From assembly GCA_003553485.1 (NCBI GenBank), contig PWEJ01000101.1, forward strand, positions 1 to 59,296: DNA of 59,296 nucleotides, in the 5' to 3' direction. The notes under the pieces are model-generated. The model had not been told where the DNA came from and made no database searches. It was given only the letters and a program-made list of their open reading frames with translations. The position numbers and the translations under genes were made by a program. Of this stretch, positions 52,579 through 59,296 are shown in pieces. Source of the stretch: Halanaerobiaceae bacterium. Its GTDB lineage: Bacteria > Bacillota > Halanaerobiia > Halanaerobiales > Halarsenatibacteraceae. Every line of letters starts with the position of its first letter. Position 1 is the first letter of the stretch.

Positions 52579-53344
52579 AATAATCAAATCATCCCAGATT
52601 ACAGGTGAATATCGTTTAAGTGATAAACTGGCCTTAAAAAAGCAGCAGGAAAAAGCCCGGCAGAAAAAAGAAAAAATGCAGCAAAAAAATGAGAAACTCA
52701 AATCTTTAAAAGAACAAATTTTAGCTGAAGCCCGCCAGGAAGCTGAGGCTATCAAAGAAAAAGCCCGAAAAGAGGCCGACCAGATAAAGTCAGCAGCCCA
52801 GGAAGAAGTCCAGGAGATAAAAGAAGAAGCCCGTGCTGAAGGTCAGGATAAAGGCTATCAGGAAGGGTTAGAAAAGGGTAAAAAAGCGGGTAGAGAAGAG
52901 GCTTTAGCAGAAATGCAGCAAGAGCTTACAACTTTAGAACAGACGGCAAAAAAAGCCGAGGAGGAAATCCAGGAAGAGCTTGCTAACCTGCCGGAGAGAA
53001 TGGTGGACCTGGCTATAGAAATTTCGCGCCATATAGTCCAGACTCAATTAAAACTCAAACCGGAATTAATATTGCCCATAGTTAAAGACTGTCTCTCTGA
53101 AGTGAGCATGAAAAATAACGAAGTAAAGGTTCGCGTTAACCCTCAGTTGGCCTCCTTAATATCCCAGCTGGAAAATAATTACCAGGGAGAATTTGACCTG
53201 GAAATCATAAGTGATAAAGACCTTGCCCGGGGTGATTGTCTGGTAGAGACAGAATTTGGCGGTCGAGATGCTACCTTAGAAGCTAAATATAAGCTTTTGC
53301 GGCAGAATTTAAATGAGGGGACAGTGACTGATGAAAAGTCTTGA
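52571..53344 (+). CDS. fliH: Flagellar assembly protein FliH
   Basis: This 257-residue regulator of the export ATPase has a long charged coiled coil (about 18-125, KQQEKARQKKEKMQQKNEK). The C-terminal FliI-binding part contains RMVDLAIEISRHIVQTQLKL and VRVNPQLASLISQL. The start is a TTG inside the end of fliG, and the end overlaps fliI by 14 bases, suggesting translational coupling. Confidence 0.92.
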   Translation: MSKIIKSSQITGEYRLSDKLALKKQQEKARQKKEKMQQKNEKLKSLKEQILAEARQEAEAIKEKARKEADQIKSAAQEEVQEIKEEARAEGQDKGYQEGLEKGKKAGREEALAEMQQELTTLEQTAKKAEEEIQEELANLPERMVDLAIEISRHIVQTQLKLKPELILPIVKDCLSEVSMKNNEVKVRVNPQLASLISQLENNYQGEFDLEIISDKDLARGDCLVETEFGGRDATLEAKYKLLRQNLNEGTVTDEKS

Positions 53345-54641
53345 TTTTCCGGCAGTATATCAGCAACTAGATAGCACTCCCACCAGCATAAATTTTGGTC
53401 ATATTACCAGAGTTGTGGGCCTGATTATTGAATCTCGAGGGCCGGAAGTCAGCATTGGTGAGCTCTGTCTGGTGAAAAATCATCAGCGTACCGTGCAGGC
53501 TGAAGTGGTGGGTTTTGATGATAACAAAGTTCTTTTGATGCCTATTGGGGAGATTCAGGATATCAATCCCGGTGCTAGAGTACTGGCTACCGGGGAAAAG
53601 TTAAAGGTTAAGGTTGGAGAAAATTTGCTGGGGAAGGTATTGGATGGACTCGGTAGGCCCCGTAACGGAGAAGAATATTTAACAGCAGATATGGAAGAGG
53701 TTCCCGTCCACAACTCGCCTCCTGACCCCATAACCAGACAGCGAGTAACTAAGCCCTTGAGTTTGGGGATAAGGAGTATTGATGGCCTTTTAACCTGTGG
53801 ACGAGGGCAGCGGGTGGGGATTTTTGCCGGCAGTGGTGTAGGTAAAAGTACCCTTTTGGGAATGGCAGCTCGCAATACTGAAGCTGATATCAACGTTATT
53901 GGGTTAATTGGAGAAAGAGGTAGAGAGGTTAGAGACTTTATTGAAAGAGATTTAGGTGAAGAAGGACTGGCAAGATCTGTAATTGTAGTGGCCACCTCTG
54001 ATAAGCCGGCCTTAGTCCGATTTAAAGCAGCTCAGGTAACTACCGCTATTGCTGAATATTTTCGCTCCCAGGGCCAGGATGTCTTGCTGATGATGGACTC
54101 TATTACCAGGGTGGCTATGGCTCTGCGCGAAGTTGGCTTGGCCAGTGGGGAACCGCCGGCGACAAGGGGATATCCTCCTTCTGTCTTTGCCCGTTTGCCG
54201 AAGCTCTTAGAACGAACAGGAGCTTCAGATTGTGGCACCATAACTGCTCTCTATACGGTTTTGGTGGAGGGGGATGATTTCAATGAACCAATCTCCGATA
54301 CCGTCCGGGGTATTTTAGATGGCCATATCGATTTATCACGGGAATTGGCCTCTCGCAATCATTATCCCGCCATCGATGTTTTGAGCAGTGTGAGCAGGGT
54401 AATGCCAGAAATAACCACAGAGGAACATCAAAAGGCAGCTGGTCAATTCAAAAAATTACTGGCCGATTATCAGGAGGCCGAAGATTTAATAAATATTGGT
54501 GCCTACGAAGAAGGAAGCAACCCAGAGGTAGATGCAGCGATTGCTCATATCTCGGCTATAAATGATTTCTTGCAACAGGATATCAGTGAAGAAGCAGAAT
54601 ATCAAAATACTATAACAAGATTGCAGGAAATTGTCTCTTGA
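53331..54641 (+). CDS. fliI: Flagellum-specific ATPase FliI
   Basis: This 436-residue F1-beta-like ATPase of the type III export apparatus has Walker A GSGVGKST (in IFAGSGVGKSTLLG) and Walker B DVLLMMDSITR. GERGREVRDFIERDLG and PSVFARLPKLLERTG are strongly conserved. Length is standard. The ATG overlaps fliH. Confidence 0.96.
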   Translation: MKSLDFPAVYQQLDSTPTSINFGHITRVVGLIIESRGPEVSIGELCLVKNHQRTVQAEVVGFDDNKVLLMPIGEIQDINPGARVLATGEKLKVKVGENLLGKVLDGLGRPRNGEEYLTADMEEVPVHNSPPDPITRQRVTKPLSLGIRSIDGLLTCGRGQRVGIFAGSGVGKSTLLGMAARNTEADINVIGLIGERGREVRDFIERDLGEEGLARSVIVVATSDKPALVRFKAAQVTTAIAEYFRSQGQDVLLMMDSITRVAMALREVGLASGEPPATRGYPPSVFARLPKLLERTGASDCGTITALYTVLVEGDDFNEPISDTVRGILDGHIDLSRELASRNHYPAIDVLSSVSRVMPEITTEEHQKAAGQFKKLLADYQEAEDLINIGAYEEGSNPEVDAAIAHISAINDFLQQDISEEAEYQNTITRLQEIVS

Positions 54642-54740
54642 TTTTTGAATGAGCAATTAATCATTAAGGGAGCAATTGATTATTAGAGGTTAAGAACTAA
54701 AATAATTTTATCTTAAAATAATTTTTATCTGGTGATTATA

Positions 54741-55220
54741 ATGAAAAAATTTAAATTTAAGTTAGATAAAGTTTTAAAAGTTAGAACGATTCAGGAGGAA
54801 CTTGCCCAAAACGACCTGGTTAAAGCTCGGAATAAGGCTAAAAAAATACGCCGCAGCGTGGAAAAATTAGAGAACAAACAGCACAGCACTTATAATTATT
54901 TGCGAGAGAAAAATTCTCCTGATCCTGATTTAGCAGTAAGAGCCAGAAAGTTTATCAACTATAATCGTCAGAATATCAAAGCATCAGAGAATAAACTGCA
55001 AGAACAGCTCCAGGTAGTAGAGAAAAGGAGAGAGAATTTATTGGAGAAAGCTCAGAACAAAAAAGTATTGCAAAAACTTAAAGATAAAAAGGCTAACCGC
55101 TTTTATCGAGAGCAGATGAGAAAAGAGCAAAAGAATATAGACCAGATAGCACTGGCCAATTCTGCCAGTAAATTTACGGCTATCTCGAGCAATGAAATCA
55201 ATTTAGATAATTCTCTTTAA
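54741..55220 (+). CDS. fliJ: Flagellar export chaperone FliJ
   Basis: This 159-residue, almost entirely coiled-coil and basic protein (FKFKLDKVLKVRTIQEEL at the start, then repeated K/E heptads) escorts export substrates and stimulates FliI. ATG 54741 was chosen over an in-frame GTG at 54732 because of typical N-terminal sequence. Position between fliI and ylxF supports the call. Confidence 0.88.
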   Translation: MKKFKFKLDKVLKVRTIQEELAQNDLVKARNKAKKIRRSVEKLENKQHSTYNYLREKNSPDPDLAVRARKFINYNRQNIKASENKLQEQLQVVEKRRENLLEKAQNKKVLQKLKDKKANRFYREQMRKEQKNIDQIALANSASKFTAISSNEINLDNSL

Positions 55221-55242
55221 AGTTAAGTGAGGTTGTTATTTG

Positions 55243-55776
55243 ATGAAGAAAAAACTACTAATCTTTGCTATAATACTGGCTTTACTCTCTACTATTACCA
55301 TCATAGCTTTAAACTTTTTCGGCATAATTTCTCTCCGTTATTATGGGGAAGAGATAATAACCGGTCTGCCTTTTTTAGAAGAATACCTGGCAACTGGAGA
55401 ACAGTATGATAGATTGGAAGAGGACTATGAAGAGTTATTGCAACAGTACAATGAGTTAGAGGCGGATTATGAGCAACTCTCAGAGGATTATGAGGCCTTA
55501 TCCCAGGAACAGGAAGATACATTAGCTGAGTTAGAAGAGCTGGAGGCAGTCTATGAAGACCTTCATGAAGAGGAGATGACCAGGGAAGAGAGAATGCAGA
55601 ATCTGGTTGATATTTACTCCAACATGAATCCGGCTCAGGCGGCAGATATCTTTGAGACTATGAATGAAGAAGTAGCAGTGGCAATCCTGGGAGGAATGGA
55701 AGACCGTGATGCAGCCGAACTGCTGGAAAATCTACCGGCTGAATTAGCAGCGGAGTTTTCAGCAGAATTACAATAA
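55243..55776 (+). CDS. ylxF: MotE/YlxF-like flagellar protein with an MgtE N-terminal-type domain
   Basis: This protein of about 177 residues has a membrane helix at 5-27, a very acidic coiled coil (about 45-110, with QYDRLEEDYEELLQQYNELE repeats) and a C-terminal MgtE_N-like segment (YSNMNPAQAADIFETMNEEV, GGMEDRDAAELLENLPAELA). The same gene lies between fliJ and fliK in Bacillus. It is thought to assist motor or export assembly. Confidence 0.85.
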   Translation: MKKKLLIFAIILALLSTITIIALNFFGIISLRYYGEEIITGLPFLEEYLATGEQYDRLEEDYEELLQQYNELEADYEQLSEDYEALSQEQEDTLAELEELEAVYEDLHEEEMTREERMQNLVDIYSNMNPAQAADIFETMNEEVAVAILGGMEDRDAAELLENLPAELAAEFSAELQ

Positions 55777-55867
55777 ACCTGTAACTAGCATTAGGTGAGC
55801 GGACAGAGATATTGACCATTGTCTGCAACCAAAAAAGGCTGAAATATTTTGGGAAGGAGGTGAATAA

Positions 55868-57691
55868 ATGGATGTAGGATTCAATATGTTAGCCGCGATG
55901 GGAGTAATGGACCGAGGCGAGCTTGCAGGTGACCATTCTGCTTTCCCTGAAGCTGGCGCTGGAGAAAAGCCTGACAGTGATTTTGCCGCTATGATTAAAG
56001 AAAAACTTGATATAAACCAGGAGCAGGCAGAACTGCTGGCGCAGGGAGAGTCTTTAGCTGCCGGGGAAGTAGATGCTGATTTGTTGGCTCAACTGCAGAA
56101 CTTTCTGGCAGAAATCGGCGAGGATAAGGAATTAGAAGCTGCTCTACTGGTACTCCTCTCTCAGTTAGAATTGCTGGATATAGCGGAACTGGGAGAAACT
56201 GAAGGTTTAAAGGAGTTATCGGAAGAGTTAGCAGAGCTGCAGGAAATACTGGCGTCTGGTGCAGTTGAAGATGAAGAGCTGGATACTGCTTTGCTGGCAC
56301 TTCTTTCTCAGTTAGAATCGTTAGATATAGCTGAGTTAGGAGAGAATGAGGGATTAAAAGAGTTATCGGAAGAGTTAGCAGAGCTGCAGGAAATGCTGGC
56401 ATCAGAGGATGACTTATCAGCTGAAGCTCTGGCAAAATTAGAGGAGAGTTTTTCTGCTGACTTACTGGAGCTGATCTCTCAATTAGAGGGAGATGAGTCC
56501 AACCAGGAGATACTGCAGGAATTGCTAAGCCAGATGATGAGCGAAGGTGGCAGCAATACTGAAGTGCTGGAAAACCTGGCTGATATGTTTTCCACTGAAG
56601 TTGCCAAGATGAAAGAGTTCCTTCAGCAACTGCAGGGTAGTGAAGAAGGTCAGGCTTTTAAAGCCAGGCTGGCTGCAGAGGTAGGTGACCTCTTATTAGA
56701 AGCAACTGCTGGTAGTGAGGGAACCGATAATACCACTGCTTTCACCCCTGAAGCCGATGGCTTTTCTTTTCTTCAAGCAGAGATGGAAACTGGTAGCCTC
56801 GCGGAACTGACTAAGGAATGGCTGGATTTTAATCAGGCCTTTGCCGACAACAGCAGAGCTAACATGGAGTTAGAGCAGCTTGATTTACCCCGGGAATGGC
56901 AATTCTCCAATTCAGAACTATTAGCTGAAATGGAGAATGATTCTGGAAATCTGGACTTAACCAGCAAGCTTGAATTGACTGGCTGGCAGGATCTTCAGCC
57001 TAATGTCGGAGAAGAAGGTGGCGATTTCAATATAACCGATAATTTAGCTGCCTTAATGGCCGGAGAAGAGATAGCTGTAGGCTCTGAGAATTCAGAGTTT
57101 ATGTCGGGAGAGTTTTTCTCAGGCTGGTCTGGCGAAGAAAACTTTAATCTGGCTGGACTGGAAAACAGCTCCAATAGCAGATTTTTAACTGAGGCCTTCG
57201 GTGATAACCCGGTATTAGATCAGTTATTCCTGGAAATTGACAGTATGCAGCAGAAGACTCCCACTCAGATGGAGATTGAGTTAGAACCACCCTGGCTGGG
57301 TCGTCTGCGTTTGAATGTTTCTGTAGAAAATGGTGAAGTTATGGCCCGTTTTCTCGTCGATAGCGATCTGGTCCGCCATGAATTGGAGAGCAATGTCAAC
57401 TTGCTGCGCAGCGCTTTAAACCGTCAGGGTTTCAATATTGAGCAGATTTCCATTGATACCCATGATCCTGATACGGCCTGGCAGCAGGAAGATGGACAGC
57501 AGACTAATGAAGAGCAAAATCCAAATTATGACCAGGACCAATCTGCCTTTAAACCTCCAGAAGAGGAAATAGCAGCAGTCCTCGGTGATTTAGAGGGTTT
57601 TAATGACGAAGATCTCGAGGGAATGAGTCTGGAAATGAAACGCTGGCTGGCCTGGCGTCAGTACTATAATCACATGAATGTGCTGGCCTAG
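55868..57691 (+). CDS. fliK: Flagellar hook-length control protein FliK
   Basis: This 607-residue, strongly acidic protein has a conserved C-terminal FliK domain (about 475-560, MEIELEPPWLGRLRLNVSVE and GEVMARFLVDSDLVRHELES). The long N-terminal ruler has an internal tandem duplication of 49 codons: 56129-56275 and the following copy share LKELSEELAELQE. Copy number of such segments could tune hook length. The ATG follows gggaaggaggtg. Confidence 0.9.
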   Translation: MDVGFNMLAAMGVMDRGELAGDHSAFPEAGAGEKPDSDFAAMIKEKLDINQEQAELLAQGESLAAGEVDADLLAQLQNFLAEIGEDKELEAALLVLLSQLELLDIAELGETEGLKELSEELAELQEILASGAVEDEELDTALLALLSQLESLDIAELGENEGLKELSEELAELQEMLASEDDLSAEALAKLEESFSADLLELISQLEGDESNQEILQELLSQMMSEGGSNTEVLENLADMFSTEVAKMKEFLQQLQGSEEGQAFKARLAAEVGDLLLEATAGSEGTDNTTAFTPEADGFSFLQAEMETGSLAELTKEWLDFNQAFADNSRANMELEQLDLPREWQFSNSELLAEMENDSGNLDLTSKLELTGWQDLQPNVGEEGGDFNITDNLAALMAGEEIAVGSENSEFMSGEFFSGWSGEENFNLAGLENSSNSRFLTEAFGDNPVLDQLFLEIDSMQQKTPTQMEIELEPPWLGRLRLNVSVENGEVMARFLVDSDLVRHELESNVNLLRSALNRQGFNIEQISIDTHDPDTAWQQEDGQQTNEEQNPNYDQDQSAFKPPEEEIAAVLGDLEGFNDEDLEGMSLEMKRWLAWRQYYNHMNVLA

Positions 57692-57719
57692 CTAGTTGAA
57701 TAGAGGAGTTGATAACAAG

Positions 57720-58166
57720 ATGCTGAACAATTTAGATCCAACTGTAGCTGGAGCTACAGGAGAATATTCTTCCATGGGTCAGGGTAAGCAGGTGGAAAGA
57801 GAGGACGATGGTCTGGGCAAGGATGCTTTTTTGGAGCTGCTAATCACCCAATTAAGCCATCAGGACCCCTTAGACCCCATGGATAATGACGAATTTGTTG
57901 CTCAAATGGCTCAGTTTAGCTCCCTGGAACAGATGGAAAATATGAACAGCAATCTGGAGAATTTCATTGAGAAACAGGGTATCTCAGAAGGTGCCAGTCT
58001 GATAGGGCGTGAAGTGGAAACAGTTGACTCAGATTCAGGAGAAAAGGTAGTGGGTTTAGTTGAAAGCGTCAGCAGAGAAGAGGGAGAATTTTACCTCCAT
58101 CTGCAGGGTTATGAAGACAAGTATCCTCTTGAAGGTATTACCGCTGTACATGCAGGAGATTTCTAA
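57720..58166 (+). CDS. flgD: Flagellar hook capping protein FlgD
   Basis: This 148-residue protein has the FlgD signature LGKDAFLELLITQLSHQDPL and DNDEFVAQMAQFSSLEQMEN. It is short, as in other Firmicutes, with a compact C-terminal domain. ATG 57720 follows agaggagttgat; an earlier in-frame TTG was rejected. Confidence 0.94.
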   Translation: MLNNLDPTVAGATGEYSSMGQGKQVEREDDGLGKDAFLELLITQLSHQDPLDPMDNDEFVAQMAQFSSLEQMENMNSNLENFIEKQGISEGASLIGREVETVDSDSGEKVVGLVESVSREEGEFYLHLQGYEDKYPLEGITAVHAGDF

Positions 58167-58194
58167 CAGCTGGTAATTTAGGGAGGCGATAATA

Positions 58195-58587
58195 ATGGAC
58201 AACAGAATGATGATAAACCAACCACTGCGTCCAGTCGACAGGACCCAGCAGACTGACCGTCAGCAGCAGGATAAGAAAGCTGATAGTAAAGCTGATTTTA
58301 AGAGTCTGCTGCAGGAGAGGCTGGCCGAAAGTGATAAGTTGAAATTTTCCAATCATGCTAAAGATAGGCTGGCAGACCGGCAGATAGAGTTATCTGATGA
58401 AAACATATCTAAACTGACGGCAGCTGTAGACAAAGCTGAAGCCAAGGGAGCAAAGGATTCTCTGGTTATGGTAGATGATGTGGCCTATGTTGTCAGTGTG
58501 GAGAACAAGACCGTAATCACTGCCATGGATGACAGCAGCATGAAGGAGAATGTCTTTACCAATATCGATAGTGCAGTCTTTATGTAG
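58195..58587 (+). CDS. Flagellar operon protein (TIGR02530-like)
   Basis: This 130-residue protein matches a conserved family found between flgD and flgE in Firmicutes and spirochaetes. A Q/D-rich start is followed by KFSNHAKDRLADRQIELSDE and KGAKDSLVMVDDVAYVVSVE. The family role is unclear; a link to hook assembly is inferred from position. The ATG follows gggaggcgat. Confidence 0.85.
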   Translation: MDNRMMINQPLRPVDRTQQTDRQQQDKKADSKADFKSLLQERLAESDKLKFSNHAKDRLADRQIELSDENISKLTAAVDKAEAKGAKDSLVMVDDVAYVVSVENKTVITAMDDSSMKENVFTNIDSAVFM

Positions 58588-58617
58588 TTAAAAATACGGC
58601 AATAAAGCAATGATATC

Positions 58618-58683
58618 CCCGGAAAAGGACTGGACCTCTTGGAGGAAGTCCAGATAGGTTGCTGACTTCAACCTATCACCGGG
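58618..58683 (+). ncRNA. Candidate three-way-junction leader RNA upstream of flgE
   Basis: Three nested helices can be drawn. P1 is cccgg (58618-58622) with ccggg (58679-58683). P2 is ctgga plus cctc (58630-58638) with gagg plus tccag (58642-58653). P3 is ataggttg (58654-58661) with caacctat (58669-58676). P1 closes both arms. It ends nine bases before the aaagggagg RBS of flgE, so it could control hook-protein translation. It matches no riboswitch I know, including the c-di-GMP classes. Confidence 0.5.
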
Positions 58684-58712
58684 AAAACTCAAAAGGGAGG
58701 TCGATTAGTTCT

Positions 58713-59296
58713 ATGATGCGCTCAATGTTTTCAGGTGTATCCGGACTGCAGACCCATCAGACCGGAATGGATGTAATTGGAGATAATATCTCCAATGTCA
58801 ATACTGTTGGATTTAAAGGTAGTCGAGCCACTTTTGCCGATATGATGAGCCAGACTTTACAGCCAGCTCAGGGCCCAAATGACCGGGGAGGCATTAATCC
58901 CCAGCAGGTCGGTATGGGAGTGGGACTGGCCAGTATCGATACCGATATATCCCAGGGGTCCCTGGAATCTACCGGTAATTCCACGGATTTAGCCGTGGAG
59001 GGTGACGGATATTTTGTCGTCAATGATGGCACAGAAGATTACTACACCAGAGCCGGTAATTTCTCCGTTGATGAAAATGGCAATCTGGTCAGCTCAACCA
59101 ATGGTTTCCAGGTTCAGGGCTGGATGGCTGAAGATGGTGAACTCCCCTCGACAACTGCCGACCAGATGGAAGAGATCAATGTCTATGATGAGCAAATCAT
59201 GATGGGAGATGCCACCACTGAAGCAGAATTTTCCGGTAATCTCGATGCTAATGCTCTTGAGAATTTTGCAGAGGAAGAAGGAATAGATGTAGAGGA
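58713..59296 (+). CDS. flgE: Flagellar hook protein FlgE (partial, cut by window end)
   Basis: The first 194 codons are present without a stop. The N-terminus MFSGVSGLQTHQTGMDVIGD with NISNVNTVGFKGSRATFADM is the hook-family motif. LAVEGDGYFVVNDG and YYTRAGNFSVDENGNL follow. The start is ATG 58713 or 58716, behind aaagggaggt. Confidence 0.95.
   Translation, partial: MMRSMFSGVSGLQTHQTGMDVIGDNISNVNTVGFKGSRATFADMMSQTLQPAQGPNDRGGINPQQVGMGVGLASIDTDISQGSLESTGNSTDLAVEGDGYFVVNDGTEDYYTRAGNFSVDENGNLVSSTNGFQVQGWMAEDGELPSTTADQMEEINVYDEQIMMGDATTEAEFSGNLDANALENFAEEEGIDVE

Noticed and set aside
53555-53995. Minus-strand open frame of 146 codons inside fliI
   Set aside because: It is a shadow of a highly conserved ATPase gene.
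55995-56435. Minus-strand open frame of 146 codons with L/P repeats
   Set aside because: It is the antisense image of the fliK tandem repeat; its repeat pattern comes from the coding strand.
58588-58712. A c-di-GMP (GEMM) or other known riboswitch before flgE
   Set aside because: The conserved GEMM-I core strings are absent. The fold is a different three-way junction, so it is reported only as a candidate RNA.
59002-59202. Plus-strand open frame of 66 codons near the end
   Set aside because: It lies out of frame within flgE, whose own frame is open to the window edge and carries the hook motifs.
1-59296. CRISPR arrays, rRNA genes, prophage genes or complete insertion sequences
   Set aside because: No regularly spaced repeats, rRNA segments, transposase or phage structural genes were seen in reading the window.

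Overview
The window looks like a chromosomal segment of a low-GC, anaerobic, motile Firmicute, most plausibly from the Halanaerobiales. That placement is inference. It rests on the low GC, the very acidic proteins (FliK, YlxF/MotE, secreted proteins), the Bacillus/Clostridium-type flagellar gene order, an Rnf-type cluster and Firmicute-like TTGNNN/TATAAT promoters. Nearly every gene is on the + strand; the clear exception is a tRNA-Leu.

Layout. (1) 1-3000 is an accessory, decayed region. It holds strong inverted repeats, a frameshifted gene remnant, an unexplained 0.7-kb stretch, an SDR oxidoreductase bracketed by diverged direct repeats, and tRNA-Leu. (2) 3000-7073 has a small ORF between a strong promoter and two tandem terminators, then a heterodimeric ABC exporter. 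(3) 7327-20641 is a second-messenger block: four large PAS/GGDEF/HD-GYP proteins, a methyl-accepting chemotaxis protein, a response regulator with a degenerate GGDEF-like tail, tRNA-Arg and a small secreted protein. (4) 21104-27444 interleaves an AGE-family sugar epimerase and a GlgX-type debranching enzyme with a full partner-switching set (two STAS proteins, an RsbW-like kinase, an RsbU-like phosphatase). (5) 27446-35211 is metabolic and transport: two DJ-1/PfpI proteins, a tautomerase, a cupin, a ThDP enzyme, a solute-binding protein beside a divergent SDF-family symporter, a two-helix K+ channel and an HhH-CBM48-like fusion. (6) 35295-41869 has a secreted tandem formylglycine-generating-enzyme-like protein, a FIST-domain hybrid kinase and a REC-HD-GYP regulator. 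(7) 42018-46931 is an Rnf-like operon in the order D-G-E-A-C. (8) 47131 to the end has an unknown protein, CheY, and the flagellar operon flgBC-fliEFGHIJ-ylxF-fliK-flgD-TIGR02530-flgE, cut by the window edge.

The most striking observation is the Rnf-like operon. It has no rnfB. By eye alignment it has lost all four cysteines that normally hold the intramembrane [2Fe-2S] cluster between RnfA and RnfE, and it has changes in the RnfC nucleotide/flavin loop. The flavin-attachment threonines of RnfG and probably RnfD are still present. This would be a rewired membrane redox or ion pump. Other points worth a look are the partner-switching/glycan cluster, a candidate three-way-junction RNA just upstream of flgE, the HhH-CBM48 fusion, and the cysteine-poor duplicated FGE-like protein.

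Functionally, the right two thirds reads as a sensing-to-motility programme. c-di-GMP synthesis and degradation domains, chemotaxis, phosphorelay and partner-switching modules sit beside flagellar assembly, with storage-glycan mobilisation and membrane energy conversion encoded between them. All calls come from reading the sequence; no database search was run.
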